Assembly: GCF_000802965.1 (NCBI RefSeq)
Contig: NZ_JSAK01000029.1
Span: 143,127-207,126 of the forward strand
Origin: Pseudomonas fluorescens
Lineage (GTDB): Bacteria > Pseudomonadota > Gammaproteobacteria > Pseudomonadales > Pseudomonadaceae
Direction: 5' to 3'
Length of the DNA: 64,000 nt
Under the pieces are notes generated by a model, which saw only the letters and a program-made list of their open reading frames with translations, was not told where the DNA came from and searched no databases. Of this stretch, positions 9,080-18,495 are shown piece after piece. Every line of letters begins with the position of its first letter. The stretch's first letter is position 1. Position numbers and translations under genes: made by a program.

Positions 9080-11695
9080 TCAGTTTTTTTTCATCCCGAC
9101 CCGCCGGCGCATCTCGGCTGTGATTGTCTGACGGGTTTTCTTCATGTCTGCCCACGGTTCATCACCCACTTCAACCAGACGTTCATGCGCGTTATGAATG
9201 TTCCACTGATTGCCGCCCTTGAGCTCCTCCACTTCTTCCCGAAAAATCGGCATCGACACCGGCAGCCCTTCGCGGGTACGCGCGGCGTAGGCGCAAATGG
9301 TGGTCGCCCCCAGCCCGTTGCGCAGGTAATCGATGAAGATCCGCCCTACCCGGTTCTTCGGTCCCGACACTGCTGAAAAGCGCTCCGGCAGCAGCTTCGC
9401 CATGTGGCTGACAATGGCGTGGCTGAAATCCTTCACCTCATCCCAACCGAGCTTGCGGGTCAGCGGCACCACCAGGTGAATGCCCTTGCCGCCGCTGGTC
9501 TTGAGGAATGCCTTGAGCCCAAGTTCATCAAGCACCGAGAGCGTTAACTGAGTCGCCTCGACCATGCGCTTCCACGGCAGCGCCGGGTCCGGGTCGAGGT
9601 CGAGGACAAAGCGGTCGGGCTTGTCGAGGTTGTCCGAGGTGGCATTCCAGGTGTGCAACTCGACGGTGCTCATCTGCACCGCGCCGATCAAGGCTTCGGC
9701 GTTGTTGATGACCATCATCGGCTGGCCGGTGAGTTTCTGGTCTAGGGTGGTGATGCCGGGGATCGCCAGGCGTTCGGCGTTCTTCTGGAAAAACAGTTCA
9801 CCGGCAATGCCATCCGGCGCACGCACCAGCGCTACGGGGCGGTCCTTGAGCTGCGGCAGAATCCACTCGGCGACGCTGGCGTAATACTCCGCCAGTTGCA
9901 CTTTGGTCGCGCCGCTGCTGGCGTCGATGATCCGGTCCGGGTGGGTAATGCGTACCTTGCCCTGGTCGAGGCCAATTTGCGACGGTGCAGGTTCGGCCTT
10001 CTTCTTCGCGGCAGGCGCTTTGGTGGCAGCGGCTTTTTTCGCGGGGGCAGTTTTCGCGGAGGCAGTTTTCACGGCAGTCGGACGCTCCTCGGTAATGTCT
10101 TTGGCAGGCTTGTCGTCACGCAGGCCATGGAACACCGCGTGCCGTACCGAACCGTCCTTGGTCATTTCGGCAAAAGCCACTTCCGCCAACAGCTTTGGTT
10201 TGAGCCAATGCACAGCCTTGAATTCGGCACCGCTGGGTGGATTGACCACGGCAGGTTTCTTCGTCACCAACGGCTTGAGTTGGTCGTGAATGCTGTTGAG
10301 GGTCGCCTCGGTAAACCCGGTGCCGACCTTGCCTGAGTAACGCAACTCGCCGCTGTCGCGGTCATGCAGACCCAAGAGCAACGCGCCAAAGGCGTTGCGC
10401 GAACCCTTGGGATCGGTGTAGCCAACGATGACGAATTCTTGCCGGTGTTTGCACTTGAGTTTGATCCAGTCACTGCTGCGCCGGGACACATAAGCCGAAC
10501 CCAGGCGCTTGCCGATCAGCCCCTCCATGCGCATTTGGCAGGCGCTGTTGAGGAGAGCTTCCGGGTCCTCGTTGAAAGCGTCAGAAAACCGCAACAGCAG
10601 ATCTTCATTATTGGCTTTCAGCAGCGTCGCCAGCGCCGCCCGGCGTTCCTCGACGGGCACCTCGCGCAGGTCGACGCCATTGAGGTACGGCAAATCAAAC
10701 AGGTAATAGAGAATGTTGCCGCTACGATTGGCCTCGAAGGCGTTTTGCAGGGCTTGAAAATCCGGTACGCCGTGCTCGTCGGCGACCACCATTTCACCGT
10801 CCAGCCAGGCCGACTCGACACCCAGGCTCGCCAGCGCCTTGGCCTGAGCGGGCAATTTGTGAGTCCAGTCGTGACCGTTGCGGGTGAAGAGCTTGACCGC
10901 GTCATGGTCGATGCGCGCCATGATCCGGTAGCCGTCGAACTTGACCTCGTAACTCCACCGGCCATCCGGGGCTTTTTCCACCAGTGTCGCCAGTTCCGGC
11001 TTGATCTGATCCGGCAGTTTGGCTTTGTGGGCGCCGGTCAATTGCGCGGACTGTGCCTTGCGCGCCGGGGTGGCGGGTTTCTTGACGGCTTTGGGTTTCG
11101 CGGCTTTGGCGGCTTTGGGCGCCTTGGCGACGATGGTTCGCTCGCTGAGCACGCTATCGGGCTCGGCGGCTACCACGTCGTAATCGGTTTCCGGCCGGGC
11201 CGCGCCGTCCTGATGCTTGATCAGAAACCATTGCTCCTGCTTGCCCGGCATGTGCGTGCGCACCAGGTTCCAAAGGCCTGCGAGCTTCTCGCCTTGCAGC
11301 TCGAACTTGAGCCGACCCTTTTCATAAGCTTTGGCCGGATCTTCCTGGGGGATCCACACGCCACGATCCCAGACAATCACGTCGCCCGCGCCGTAATGCC
11401 CTTGCGGAATGCTGCCTTCAAAGGTGGCGTAGTCAATCGGATGGTCTTCGACATGCACCGCCAGACGCTTGACCTTGGGGTCGAGCGACGGGCCTTTGGG
11501 CACCGCCCAGCTCTTTAGTGCGCCATCGAGTTCCAGGCGAAAATCGTAATGCAGGCGTGAGGCGTCGTGCTTCTGGATGCAGAACTGCAAGGCGTGATCC
11601 TTGGCGTTTTTCCTGCCCGAACGTTTGACGGCGGCCGGTTCCGAGGTCGCGGAAAAATCGCGCATGCGGTTGTAATCATCCAGATTCTTGCTCAT
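9080..11695 (-). CDS. ligD: DNA ligase D (bacterial non-homologous end joining)
   Basis: An 871-residue three-domain enzyme in the Pseudomonas order. The 3'-phosphoesterase domain is at about residues 30-165 (HDASRLHYDFRLE, PKGPSLDP). The ATP-dependent ligase is at about 215-530, with motif YEVKFDGYR and the nucleotidyl-accepting Lys252. The primase-polymerase domain is at about 570-871 (ITHPDRIID, DLDPDP). Two Ala/Lys/Pro-rich linkers separate the domains. It repairs double-strand breaks together with Ku; no ku gene is in this window. The gene ends convergently with the DUF3313 gene. Confidence 0.97.
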   Translation of the reverse strand: MSKNLDDYNRMRDFSATSEPAAVKRSGRKNAKDHALQFCIQKHDASRLHYDFRLELDGALKSWAVPKGPSLDPKVKRLAVHVEDHPIDYATFEGSIPQGHYGAGDVIVWDRGVWIPQEDPAKAYEKGRLKFELQGEKLAGLWNLVRTHMPGKQEQWFLIKHQDGAARPETDYDVVAAEPDSVLSERTIVAKAPKAAKAAKPKAVKKPATPARKAQSAQLTGAHKAKLPDQIKPELATLVEKAPDGRWSYEVKFDGYRIMARIDHDAVKLFTRNGHDWTHKLPAQAKALASLGVESAWLDGEMVVADEHGVPDFQALQNAFEANRSGNILYYLFDLPYLNGVDLREVPVEERRAALATLLKANNEDLLLRFSDAFNEDPEALLNSACQMRMEGLIGKRLGSAYVSRRSSDWIKLKCKHRQEFVIVGYTDPKGSRNAFGALLLGLHDRDSGELRYSGKVGTGFTEATLNSIHDQLKPLVTKKPAVVNPPSGAEFKAVHWLKPKLLAEVAFAEMTKDGSVRHAVFHGLRDDKPAKDITEERPTAVKTASAKTAPAKKAAATKAPAAKKKAEPAPSQIGLDQGKVRITHPDRIIDASSGATKVQLAEYYASVAEWILPQLKDRPVALVRAPDGIAGELFFQKNAERLAIPGITTLDQKLTGQPMMVINNAEALIGAVQMSTVELHTWNATSDNLDKPDRFVLDLDPDPALPWKRMVEATQLTLSVLDELGLKAFLKTSGGKGIHLVVPLTRKLGWDEVKDFSHAIVSHMAKLLPERFSAVSGPKNRVGRIFIDYLRNGLGATTICAYAARTREGLPVSMPIFREEVEELKGGNQWNIHNAHERLVEVGDEPWADMKKTRQTITAEMRRRVGMKKN

Positions 11696-11751
11696 GGCTC
11701 ACCTGCTGGTCGGCAGCGCGTGGCTGCTCTTCCTGATTGCTGTTGTGCTTC

Positions 11752-13137
11752 CTAGCCAATACTGGATCTGAGCTCGATAAACCGCCGCGTCGCCATCAAC
11801 CCGGCGGGGTGTGCATGGCGATGGGCGCTGAGCCAAGGGATCAACACCGATATCTGCTCGTGCGCGGCAAGTCCCTTCAGCGCAGCCTTTAGCGCCTGGA
11901 CGTCCGGGTCGTTGTCCGGCACTGCCGGCTCGACCGTCACACTGGCGCCGCGTCGCACCGAGGGTGCTGAACGTTCGGGCTTCCAGTCTCCGGCGATCCA
12001 GTCATGCAACAGCTGCTTTTCATAAGGGCTGAACACGCCGAACATCGCCGCGCCGTCGCCATCGATCAACTGCCAGAAACGGCTGTCTTGCGGGTTTTGC
12101 TGGCGCTTGATCCAGCCCTTGTTTTCCATGGCCGCGAGGAATCCGGGCAGTTGCTCCGGGGATGACAGCCATTGATTGACGGTTTGGCCTTCAAAGCGGC
12201 AATAGTCCGAATGCATGTGCTGGCCGAACGGGCGTTTGCGTTCGAGCATGGCGAGCAGTTCGCGCTCCAGATCGAACGATTCGATGATCGCGCGACTGCC
12301 CTGACCCAGATCGTTCAAGCGATACCCCAGTGCTACCCGACGCAGGAAATCGTCCTGATCGCCGGTGATCGGCAACAGCTGCAACACCGCTCGCACGGCT
12401 TTTTGCGCATGGCCGGTGCTGGCGTTGTCGATGGTCACGTGCAGGGTGAAGTAATAAGGATCGATGCCCAATTCGCTGAGCTCGTAGGCACTGATCAGCA
12501 AATGCAAAGGCAGTTGTTCATAGCCAAGGTTGTAGCCGATCACCTCCGGCAAAAACTCATCGCCGCAGTAACCCAGGGCCAATTGCAACGCACCTTGCAG
12601 GTAATGCTCGTCGGCGAGGTGGTCGCCGTCAGGCAGGCCATGTTCGGCAAGGAGACGGCGGTAGATCGCGACGTGATTCTGCGCCGGATTGCCATCGCCC
12701 AATTCTTCCAGATAGGTGCAAATCAGTCCTTCGAAACGCGGGTCGCGCCAATGCTGCAATAACCCGTACAGCCAGGCGCCATCGACCAGTTTGGTCGGGG
12801 CCACGGCTTGCAGGAAAAACAACGCATGGGATTTAGTGCTGAAGTACTGCCGCGGTCCCCCGGCCTTGCGCTGTTGCAGGTAATCGGCGTACTGACGGGC
12901 CACGTCGGTGCAGTGTTCCCGGACCCAATCTTGTAGCGCTGTGGGTTCGCGCGGTAGGTCATTCGGCAGGTCTTCGGCTTGTTGTAACTGAGCACGCAGG
13001 AAAGTTTCGGCGAGCGAGCGCCGTTGCTCTGCGTCATCCTCAAGCAATAGTTGCTCGTAGATCTGGCGGATGCTGCCGGGCTGCGACATCGAGTGTTCGT
13101 GGGCAGGCTTGGATGCAAGTGTGGTCAGGGCTGTCAT
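11752..13137 (-). CDS. Haem-oxygenase-like iron-containing redox enzyme (HDO superfamily)
   Basis: From the preferred start at 13137 the product is 461 residues; the frame extends to 13185 and another ATG lies at 13090. The core has the signatures of haem-oxygenase-like diiron oxidases. One ligand helix carries YLEELGDGNPAQNH and another carries LHVTIDNASTGHA (Glu/His and Asp/His ligands). Family members such as UndA and SznF oxidise small molecules with O2. The C-terminal third (after about residue 330) reads like an added helical domain. It lies 56 bp upstream of ligD on the same strand. The substrate cannot be told from sequence. Confidence 0.8.
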   Translation of the reverse strand: MTALTTLASKPAHEHSMSQPGSIRQIYEQLLLEDDAEQRRSLAETFLRAQLQQAEDLPNDLPREPTALQDWVREHCTDVARQYADYLQQRKAGGPRQYFSTKSHALFFLQAVAPTKLVDGAWLYGLLQHWRDPRFEGLICTYLEELGDGNPAQNHVAIYRRLLAEHGLPDGDHLADEHYLQGALQLALGYCGDEFLPEVIGYNLGYEQLPLHLLISAYELSELGIDPYYFTLHVTIDNASTGHAQKAVRAVLQLLPITGDQDDFLRRVALGYRLNDLGQGSRAIIESFDLERELLAMLERKRPFGQHMHSDYCRFEGQTVNQWLSSPEQLPGFLAAMENKGWIKRQQNPQDSRFWQLIDGDGAAMFGVFSPYEKQLLHDWIAGDWKPERSAPSVRRGASVTVEPAVPDNDPDVQALKAALKGLAAHEQISVLIPWLSAHRHAHPAGLMATRRFIELRSSIG

Positions 13138-13329
13138 TGGCGGATATCTCGCTCGGAGGCCAGTGGCAGGACGCGCAATCAACACGTCCTTCTCTCAGCA
13201 GAGCGAGGTGCCGGGACAAAAATTCCATCGGCGTTGAAATTGCCCGGACAGACGGAGCGCCCGGCGGCACATAGCCTTCACTCAAGTGAATATACTCAGC
13301 CAGTGTTGACTCACCCCTGGAGAGCAATC

Positions 13330-13788
13330 ATGCGTACGGTTCACGTTATCGACGCGGCGAACATTCCCGCGCCGGTCAATGTCGTTGGCGAGGCGATCAC
13401 CATTCTCGCTGGCGGGGACCTCAGTAAACCCTTTGAGGTGCACATCCAGGAAGGCGTGCAAGGCGGCGGGCCTCCCCCGCACTTTCACCCGTGGGACGAA
13501 GCATTCTTTGTCATTGATGGCGAGGTCGAAGTGACGGTGGAAGGCCGCTCCACCACGGTGTCGACCGGCGGCTATGTGCACATCCCCGGCGGTTCGATCC
13601 ATGCCTACAAGAACGTCAGCCCCACGGCGAAAATCATCGGCGTAGTCTCCGATCCGCGTGGCGGGCAGTTCTTCGCGGCCATGGATCAGTTCAAAGTGCC
13701 CGAGGATCTAGCGCGCATTCATGAAGTGGCCGCGCGGTTTGGCGTGACGTTTCTGGTGCCGAAGTCGGTCGACTCTTCGGCAGGTTGA
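13330..13788 (+). CDS. Cupin-domain protein
   Basis: A 152-residue single-domain cupin. Motif 1 is GPPPHFHPWDEAFFVIDGE, giving the His, His and Glu ligands, and motif 2 is HIPGGSIHAYKN. A GGAGAG ribosome site precedes the ATG at 13330; the same frame is open further upstream but has no good start. It probably binds a divalent metal. Enzyme or small-molecule-binding roles are both possible. It is divergent from the diiron oxidase gene, with about 190 bp between the two starts. Confidence 0.82.
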   Translation: MRTVHVIDAANIPAPVNVVGEAITILAGGDLSKPFEVHIQEGVQGGGPPPHFHPWDEAFFVIDGEVEVTVEGRSTTVSTGGYVHIPGGSIHAYKNVSPTAKIIGVVSDPRGGQFFAAMDQFKVPEDLARIHEVAARFGVTFLVPKSVDSSAG

Positions 13789-13834
13789 CCGCAAAGGTGC
13801 TCTGACCGTCGCTTGATACAGAACGTACTGGCCT

Positions 13835-13911
13835 CATCGCGGGCAAGCCCGCTCCCATAGGGATCGGGGTATACGCCTCGATTACCTGTGGGAGCGGGCT
13901 TGCCCGCGATG
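13835..13911. repeat. REP inverted pair (GGGAGCGGGCTTGCCCGCGATG type)
   Basis: The arms 13835-13860 and 13886-13911 are inverted copies of the CATCGCGGGCAAGCCCGCTCCCA element. They lie between convergent genes. The same subtype recurs at 43292 and a partial copy begins at the right edge of the window. Confidence 0.85.
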
Positions 13912-13935
13912 GCGTCCTCACGGCCAACCCGATAT

Positions 13936-14685
13936 TCAAGCGGCCGTACCCTTGACCTGCTGTTCCAGGTGCACCTGCAAATCCGGTTCAATGCCCAACG
14001 CCGCCGCCAACTCATCCAGATAATTGCGCTCGGCATCCTGCTGATCGTCCACCAGCATCACGCTGGCCAGGTACATTTCCGCCGCCATGGCGGTATCCGT
14101 AGCCGATTGCGCCACTTCAACGGGGTTCAATGGCTTGGCCACTTCGTTATCAAGCCATTGCTGAAGCTCCGGGTCGTCGGTATGACGGCCGATTTCCTTG
14201 CCGATCATCTTTTTCTCGGCGTCGTCAATCCGCCCGTCAGCCTTGGCCGCTGCTATTAATGCACGCAGGATCGCATGGCTGTGTTCCTCGACGTCCGGTC
14301 CTTCCAGCATGTCCACCGTGTTCAATGCCTGCTGCGGCGCCTGTTGCTGTTGCGCGGACTGGCTGCGTTGCCAGGCTTGATAGGCCTGGAATGCCATCAT
14401 CCCCAGCGAAGCCAGTGCGGCATAATTGGTACCGCCACCGGAGCGGCGCTGCGGCGCACCGCCCATCGGCGAGCCGCCACCCAGCAGGCCGCCGAGCAAA
14501 CCACCCAACCCGCCCAGGCCACCGGCCCCGGCGCTGGAAGCACCGCCGCCACCACCGCCCAACAAGCCACCGAGCAATCCGCCCAGGTCGCCGAGGTCAC
14601 CTTGCCCCGCCGCGCTGCCGCCCTGTCGCGGCATCGCGCCTTGGCTGCCGCGCAGTAATTGTTCGAGCAAATCGCTGGTGTTCAT
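13936..14685 (-). CDS. TerB/YebE-like (DUF533) protein with Gly-rich N-terminal region
   Basis: From the ATG at 14685 the product is 249 residues. Residues 25-90 are a low-complexity stretch of repeated LGGLLGGLLGGG units. A hydrophobic segment follows (ALASLGMMAFQAYQAW), and the C-terminal 110 residues are a helical TerB-like domain (ILRALIAAAKADGRIDDAEKKMI). That matches the DUF533/YebE family, thought to be inner-membrane proteins of unknown function. The frame is open further upstream to 14820 but those codons are unlikely to be translated. Confidence 0.8.
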   Translation of the reverse strand: MNTSDLLEQLLRGSQGAMPRQGGSAAGQGDLGDLGGLLGGLLGGGGGGASSAGAGGLGGLGGLLGGLLGGGSPMGGAPQRRSGGGTNYAALASLGMMAFQAYQAWQRSQSAQQQQAPQQALNTVDMLEGPDVEEHSHAILRALIAAAKADGRIDDAEKKMIGKEIGRHTDDPELQQWLDNEVAKPLNPVEVAQSATDTAMAAEMYLASVMLVDDQQDAERNYLDELAAALGIEPDLQVHLEQQVKGTAA

Positions 14686-14936
14686 GACGACGTCCTCATC
14701 GAAGGGAGTGATCCAGTCAGGCAACAATAGTCCTCGCCCGTAAATGTGCCACCACCGTTTGGCTGACATGCCCCGCGGTTTAATCCGGGGTATTTTTTTT
14801 GCGCCGCAGCTAAGATTCATGGGTGGTGAACCTTATTCCCGGATACCCGGTCGATACCTGCAACCCCAACCGGTTTGCCGCCGCCCGCCAGATGAGGGCG
14901 TTGACTGGCTTGCTGCACTTTCTGGAGAACACCCCC

Positions 14937-15659
14937 GTGATTTCGACTCTACACATCGCCAGGCTCAAAGCGTGGGGAGCCCATGGTTTTACCGCTACCG
15001 GCGTGGTCACTGCTTTCCTCGCGACCCTCGCCCTGCTGGAAAACCAGCCGACCACCTGCCTGCTGTGGCTCGGCGTCGCCCTGATCGTCGATGGCCTGGA
15101 TGGCGCACTGGCGCGAAAGGTCAACGTGCAGTCGGTATTGCCGAGCTTCGACGGCTCGATCCTCGATCTGGTCATCGACTACCTGACCTATGTGTTCATC
15201 CCGGCGCTGTTCATCTATCGCTACATCCCGCTGCCGGACTACACGCTGCTGCTGACGGTGTCGCTGATTCTGGTGTCGTCGCTGTTCTGTTTCTGCAACG
15301 TCAATATGAAAAGCAAAGACAACTACTTCCAGGGCTTCCCCGCGGCATGGAACGTGGTTGCCCTGTGCCTGTACATCATCGATCCGTCACCCTGGATCAC
15401 TTTCCTGACCGTAATAGGCCTGGCCCTGCTGACCCTGACTCGCATGAAATTCCTCCACCCGTTTCGCGTGCGTCGCTTCATGCCGATCAACATCGCCGTG
15501 ACGGCCATTTGGCTGCTGTGCAGCTTGTCGCTGGTGATCAATCACCCAGTTATCAACCCGATGGTGATGGGGCTATGGCTGCTGATGTCGGCGTATTTCC
15601 TGGGGATCTGCTTCTGGCGCACGGCGCTGGAGTGGTTCGACGGATCGCGGCTCAAGTAA
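14937..15659 (+). CDS. pcs: Phosphatidylcholine synthase
   Basis: A GTG start at 14937 with GGAG about 11 bases upstream gives 240 residues, the usual length for Pcs. The protein is polytopic. It has the Pcs form of the CDP-alcohol phosphotransferase motif: DGLDGALARK, then FDGSILDLVIDYLTYV, supplying the conserved Asp residues. Pcs condenses choline with CDP-diacylglycerol at the inner membrane to make phosphatidylcholine. An upstream in-frame extension exists (ATG-like start at 14823) but lacks support. The DUF488 gene follows 4 bp later. Confidence 0.9.
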   Translation: MISTLHIARLKAWGAHGFTATGVVTAFLATLALLENQPTTCLLWLGVALIVDGLDGALARKVNVQSVLPSFDGSILDLVIDYLTYVFIPALFIYRYIPLPDYTLLLTVSLILVSSLFCFCNVNMKSKDNYFQGFPAAWNVVALCLYIIDPSPWITFLTVIGLALLTLTRMKFLHPFRVRRFMPINIAVTAIWLLCSLSLVINHPVINPMVMGLWLLMSAYFLGICFWRTALEWFDGSRLK

Positions 15660-15663
15660 CGCC

Positions 15664-16050
15664 ATGCCTATCCATATCGTGCGCCTCGGTTCTCCGCGCC
15701 TGCCCGGCGAAGGCCTGCGCCTGGGCACGGTGCGGCGCCCGCCTCGTGGCGTGCCCAAGGCCGAATTTGCCAGTCGGGATTTCTACGATGTCTGGCAACC
15801 ATTGCTGTCGCCGAGTGCGCAGTTGGTGCACGAAGCCCAGACCGCTGAAGACGAGGAGGCCTGGGACGCGTTCAAACGCAAGTTCAAGGCCGAAATGAAC
15901 CAGCCTGCCCCCGGCCAGTTGCTCGACCTGCTGGCCGCCCTCTCCCATCAAACCTCGCTGGCCGTTGGCTGTTATTGCGAGGAAGAAGCGCATTGCCATC
16001 GCTCGGTGTTGCGCGAGTTGCTGGAAGCCCGAGGCGCGAGCGTCGTCTAG
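15664..16050 (+). CDS. DUF488-family protein
   Basis: A 128-residue soluble protein with the DUF488 pattern: an N-terminal GTVRRPPRGVPK segment, a central YDVWQPLLSPS, and a C-terminal CYCEEEAHCHRSVL motif with three cysteines and two histidines. Function is not established for the family. It starts four bases after pcs and is probably co-transcribed with it. Confidence 0.8.
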   Translation: MPIHIVRLGSPRLPGEGLRLGTVRRPPRGVPKAEFASRDFYDVWQPLLSPSAQLVHEAQTAEDEEAWDAFKRKFKAEMNQPAPGQLLDLLAALSHQTSLAVGCYCEEEAHCHRSVLRELLEARGASVV

Positions 16051-16066
16051 AAACCACCACAATCCC

Positions 16067-16149
16067 CTGTAGGAGCTGCCGCAGGCTGCGATCTTTTGAT
16101 CCTGATTTTTTAAGATCAAAAGATCGCAGCCTGCGGCAGCTCCTACAGG
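16067..16149. repeat. REP inverted pair (GTAGGAGCTGCCGCAGGCTGCGATC type)
   Basis: Near-perfect palindrome: both arms carry the GTAGGAGCTGCCGCAGGC core with a TTTTGATC extension, separated by a short AT-rich spacer. It lies between the convergent DUF488 and methyltransferase genes, and the stem ending in a T-run could act as a terminator. Confidence 0.88.
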
Positions 16150-16156
16150 GTTTGCG

Positions 16157-16969
16157 TTAACGTCGGGTGATCACCACCTCCAGATATTCACTCGGCACTA
16201 CAAGCGACTTTTCGCCCGCCCGGTTCGACCGGTTGATCAGTTCCGTCAGGTCGGCTTCCAGGGCTTGCGCGCCGTCCGGTGGCAAGGCCGCGAAGGCCTT
16301 GTGGACCGGGCCGTACCAGGTACGGAACGTGTCGATGAAGTGCGCCGCCGAGCGATAACGGAAGTTGAAGGTCCGGCGCGTCACCTGGACGAGGAAGTTG
16401 CGCTCGTCGAAGTGCGTGTGAAGCCAGGCTTCAGTGCCCCACTGCGACGGCGGTTGCGCGCCGGGCGGTGGCGGCAAGTGCCGACCGAGGGTCTTGAACA
16501 TCTGGCCGACGAAGCCTTCCGGCGTCCAGTTCGCCAGGCCGATGCGGCCTCCAGGCCGACAGACCCGCGCCAATTCCGATGCGGCTTTGGGCTGGTCAGG
16601 CGCAAACATCACGCCGAAGGTCGACAGCACGACATCGAAGCTCGCGTCTTCAAAGGGCAGCGCTTCGGCGTCGGCCACCTGGAACGTGACGCTCAGGCGT
16701 TCCGCCTTGGCCCGATCCTCGCCGCGTTCGAGCAGTGAGGCGACATAGTCGGTGGAGCGCACGATACAGCCACGGCGGGCGGCGGCCAGTGTGGCGTTGC
16801 CGTTGCCGGCAGCCACATCGAGCACCAGTTCATCGCACAGCAGGTCGCAGGCTTCGGCCAGTTGTTCGCCGACAATCTGCAAAGTGGTACCAATCACGGC
16901 GTAGTCGCCGCTGGCCCAAGCGGCCATCTGGCGATTTTTCAGGGCAGTCAGATCAATGGGTGTACTCAT
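16157..16969 (-). CDS. Class I SAM-dependent methyltransferase (UbiE-like)
   Basis: A 270-residue Rossmann-fold methyltransferase. The SAM motif I is LVLDVAAGNGNATLAAA near residue 50. DADALPFEDASFDVVLSTFG-like motifs II/III follow near residues 98-120. The family contains UbiE-type and small-molecule methyltransferases; the acceptor is unknown. It lies 46 bp downstream of the DUF4242 gene on the same strand, and an AraC-type regulator is divergent from that pair. Confidence 0.85.
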   Translation of the reverse strand: MSTPIDLTALKNRQMAAWASGDYAVIGTTLQIVGEQLAEACDLLCDELVLDVAAGNGNATLAAARRGCIVRSTDYVASLLERGEDRAKAERLSVTFQVADAEALPFEDASFDVVLSTFGVMFAPDQPKAASELARVCRPGGRIGLANWTPEGFVGQMFKTLGRHLPPPPGAQPPSQWGTEAWLHTHFDERNFLVQVTRRTFNFRYRSAAHFIDTFRTWYGPVHKAFAALPPDGAQALEADLTELINRSNRAGEKSLVVPSEYLEVVITRR

Positions 16970-17015
16970 GGGGACAATCTCTGGGTTGGAACACGGATCA
17001 AACGCTGGCGGCGAC

Positions 17016-17285
17016 TTACTCCGCCGTGGTCGGATCGATGATGTTCATGACCTGGGAAATGTGATTGGCCGGGAAACCGCTCTGCCTGGCGTGTTCCCTG
17101 ATCTGCTCTTCGCTTGGCGAGATGTACACGCAGTACAGTTTGTCTCCGGTGACATAACTTTGAAGCCATTGCACCTCAGGCAACTCGCGCAAGGCCCGGC
17201 AGGACTTTTGCGATGCTGCTTTCAAATCCCTTTCTGACAGTGTTCCAGCACCTGGTATTTCCCGTTCTATGACGAACTTAGGCAT
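17016..17285 (-). CDS. DUF4242-like small protein
   Basis: An 89-residue protein starting MPKFVIEREIPGAG, with SYVTGDKLYCVYISPSEEQIREHARQSGFP in pieces typical of the DUF4242 ferredoxin-like family. Some actinobacterial members bind nickel. A GAGAGG ribosome site precedes the ATG. It is the first gene of a two-gene unit with the methyltransferase, about 190 bp from the divergent AraC gene, which may control it. Confidence 0.8.
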   Translation of the reverse strand: MPKFVIEREIPGAGTLSERDLKAASQKSCRALRELPEVQWLQSYVTGDKLYCVYISPSEEQIREHARQSGFPANHISQVMNIIDPTTAE

Positions 17286-17473
17286 GGCAACCTCTCATTC
17301 TTGTTATGGATGACAGGGCCGGCAGACCCTGTGAGCCCACTATCGCGCCCGGCAAGGTTGGCGTCCTGCCCGATCGTCGGCCAACACTGCCCGATCGTCC
17401 GGAGCTTTCACGCTTTGCGGCGACAGGCTCACAATCAACCCTTGAGCCACCATCCCCGCACGGGAAAACGCCC

Positions 17474-18460
17474 ATGGACGCCTTGTCACAGACCCTGCGC
17501 GTCGTCCGCCTGGTCGGTGCGATTTTTATCAACGCCCGGTTCACCGCGCCCTGGTGCTACCAGTCGCCGAGTGCGGACACGGCAGCGCCATTCCTGGAGC
17601 CCAACGCCGAACGCGTAGTGATTTTCCACTTGATCACCGAGGGCGAGTGTTACGTCGAACTGGGGGACGATCCGCCGCTGCGGCTGAACGCTGGCGACGT
17701 GGTGATTTTCCCGCAAGGTGATGCTCATCGCATGAGCTCGCAGCCAGGTTTGCCGCCGGCCAAGGGTGCGCGGCTGGACGAGGTCCTGGCGCGACGGCCG
17801 CGGCAGTTGAGCTATGGCGGTGGCGGCGCGGTGACGCGTCTGGTCTGCGGTTATCTGGCGTGCGATACGCGTTTGGCGGGGATGTTGCTGACCGGATTGC
17901 CGGCGGTGGTGCGGGTCAATGTGCGCGGCTCGAATGCCGGAATCTGGCTTGAATCGTCGGTGCGTTATGCCTTGGCCGAAGCGCGCTCGCCAAGGCCGGG
18001 TGGCGAAGGCGTATTGGCGAAACTGGCCGAGGTGTTGTTCATCGAAGTGCTGCGTTTGTACATGCACGAACAGGGCAAGGGTCGCACCGGTTGGCTGGCG
18101 GGGGTGAGCGACCGAATCGTCGGCGCCGCGCTCAATGCGCTGCACAAAAAACCCTGTCACACCTGGACTTTGGATGAGCTGGCGCGTACCGCCGGTACCT
18201 CAAGATCGGTCCTGGCGGAACGCTTTCAGCAACTGGTGGGGATTTCGCCGATGCAGTACCTGACGCAATGGCGCATGCTGCTTGCGGCCAATCTGTTGCG
18301 CAGCAGTAACAGTTCCTTGCTGCGCATTGCCGAAGAGGTGGGTTACCAGACCGACACGGCGTTCAGCCGGGCCTTTCGGCGTGAGTACGGAGCACCGCCA
18401 GCGGCGTGGCGGCGCAGTCAGGAGAAACGCACAATGGCCCACGGTGAGGTGAGCCATTGA
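17474..18460 (+). CDS. AraC-family regulator with N-terminal cupin
   Basis: From the ATG at 17474 the product is 328 residues. Residues 5-190 form the cupin-type effector domain of the AraC_binding_2/cupin_6 kind (VIFHLITEGECYVEL, NAGDVVIFPQGDAHRM). The C-terminal 100 residues carry two helix-turn-helix units (TLDELARTAGTSRSVLAERF and LRIAEEVGYQTDTAFSRAFRR). It probably controls the divergent DUF4242-methyltransferase pair and responds to a small ligand bound by the cupin. Confidence 0.9.
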   Translation: MDALSQTLRVVRLVGAIFINARFTAPWCYQSPSADTAAPFLEPNAERVVIFHLITEGECYVELGDDPPLRLNAGDVVIFPQGDAHRMSSQPGLPPAKGARLDEVLARRPRQLSYGGGGAVTRLVCGYLACDTRLAGMLLTGLPAVVRVNVRGSNAGIWLESSVRYALAEARSPRPGGEGVLAKLAEVLFIEVLRLYMHEQGKGRTGWLAGVSDRIVGAALNALHKKPCHTWTLDELARTAGTSRSVLAERFQQLVGISPMQYLTQWRMLLAANLLRSSNSSLLRIAEEVGYQTDTAFSRAFRREYGAPPAAWRRSQEKRTMAHGEVSH

Positions 18461-18465
18461 TACCT

Positions 18466-18495
18466 CAAAAGATCGCAGCCTTCGGCAGCTCCTAC
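18466..18495. repeat. Single REP half-element overlapping the dipZ stop codon
   Basis: One arm of the GTAGGAGCTGCCGAAGGCTGCGATC class, without a partner. Its TAG (18492-18494 on the minus strand) is the stop codon of the CcdA-thioredoxin gene. Confidence 0.75.
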
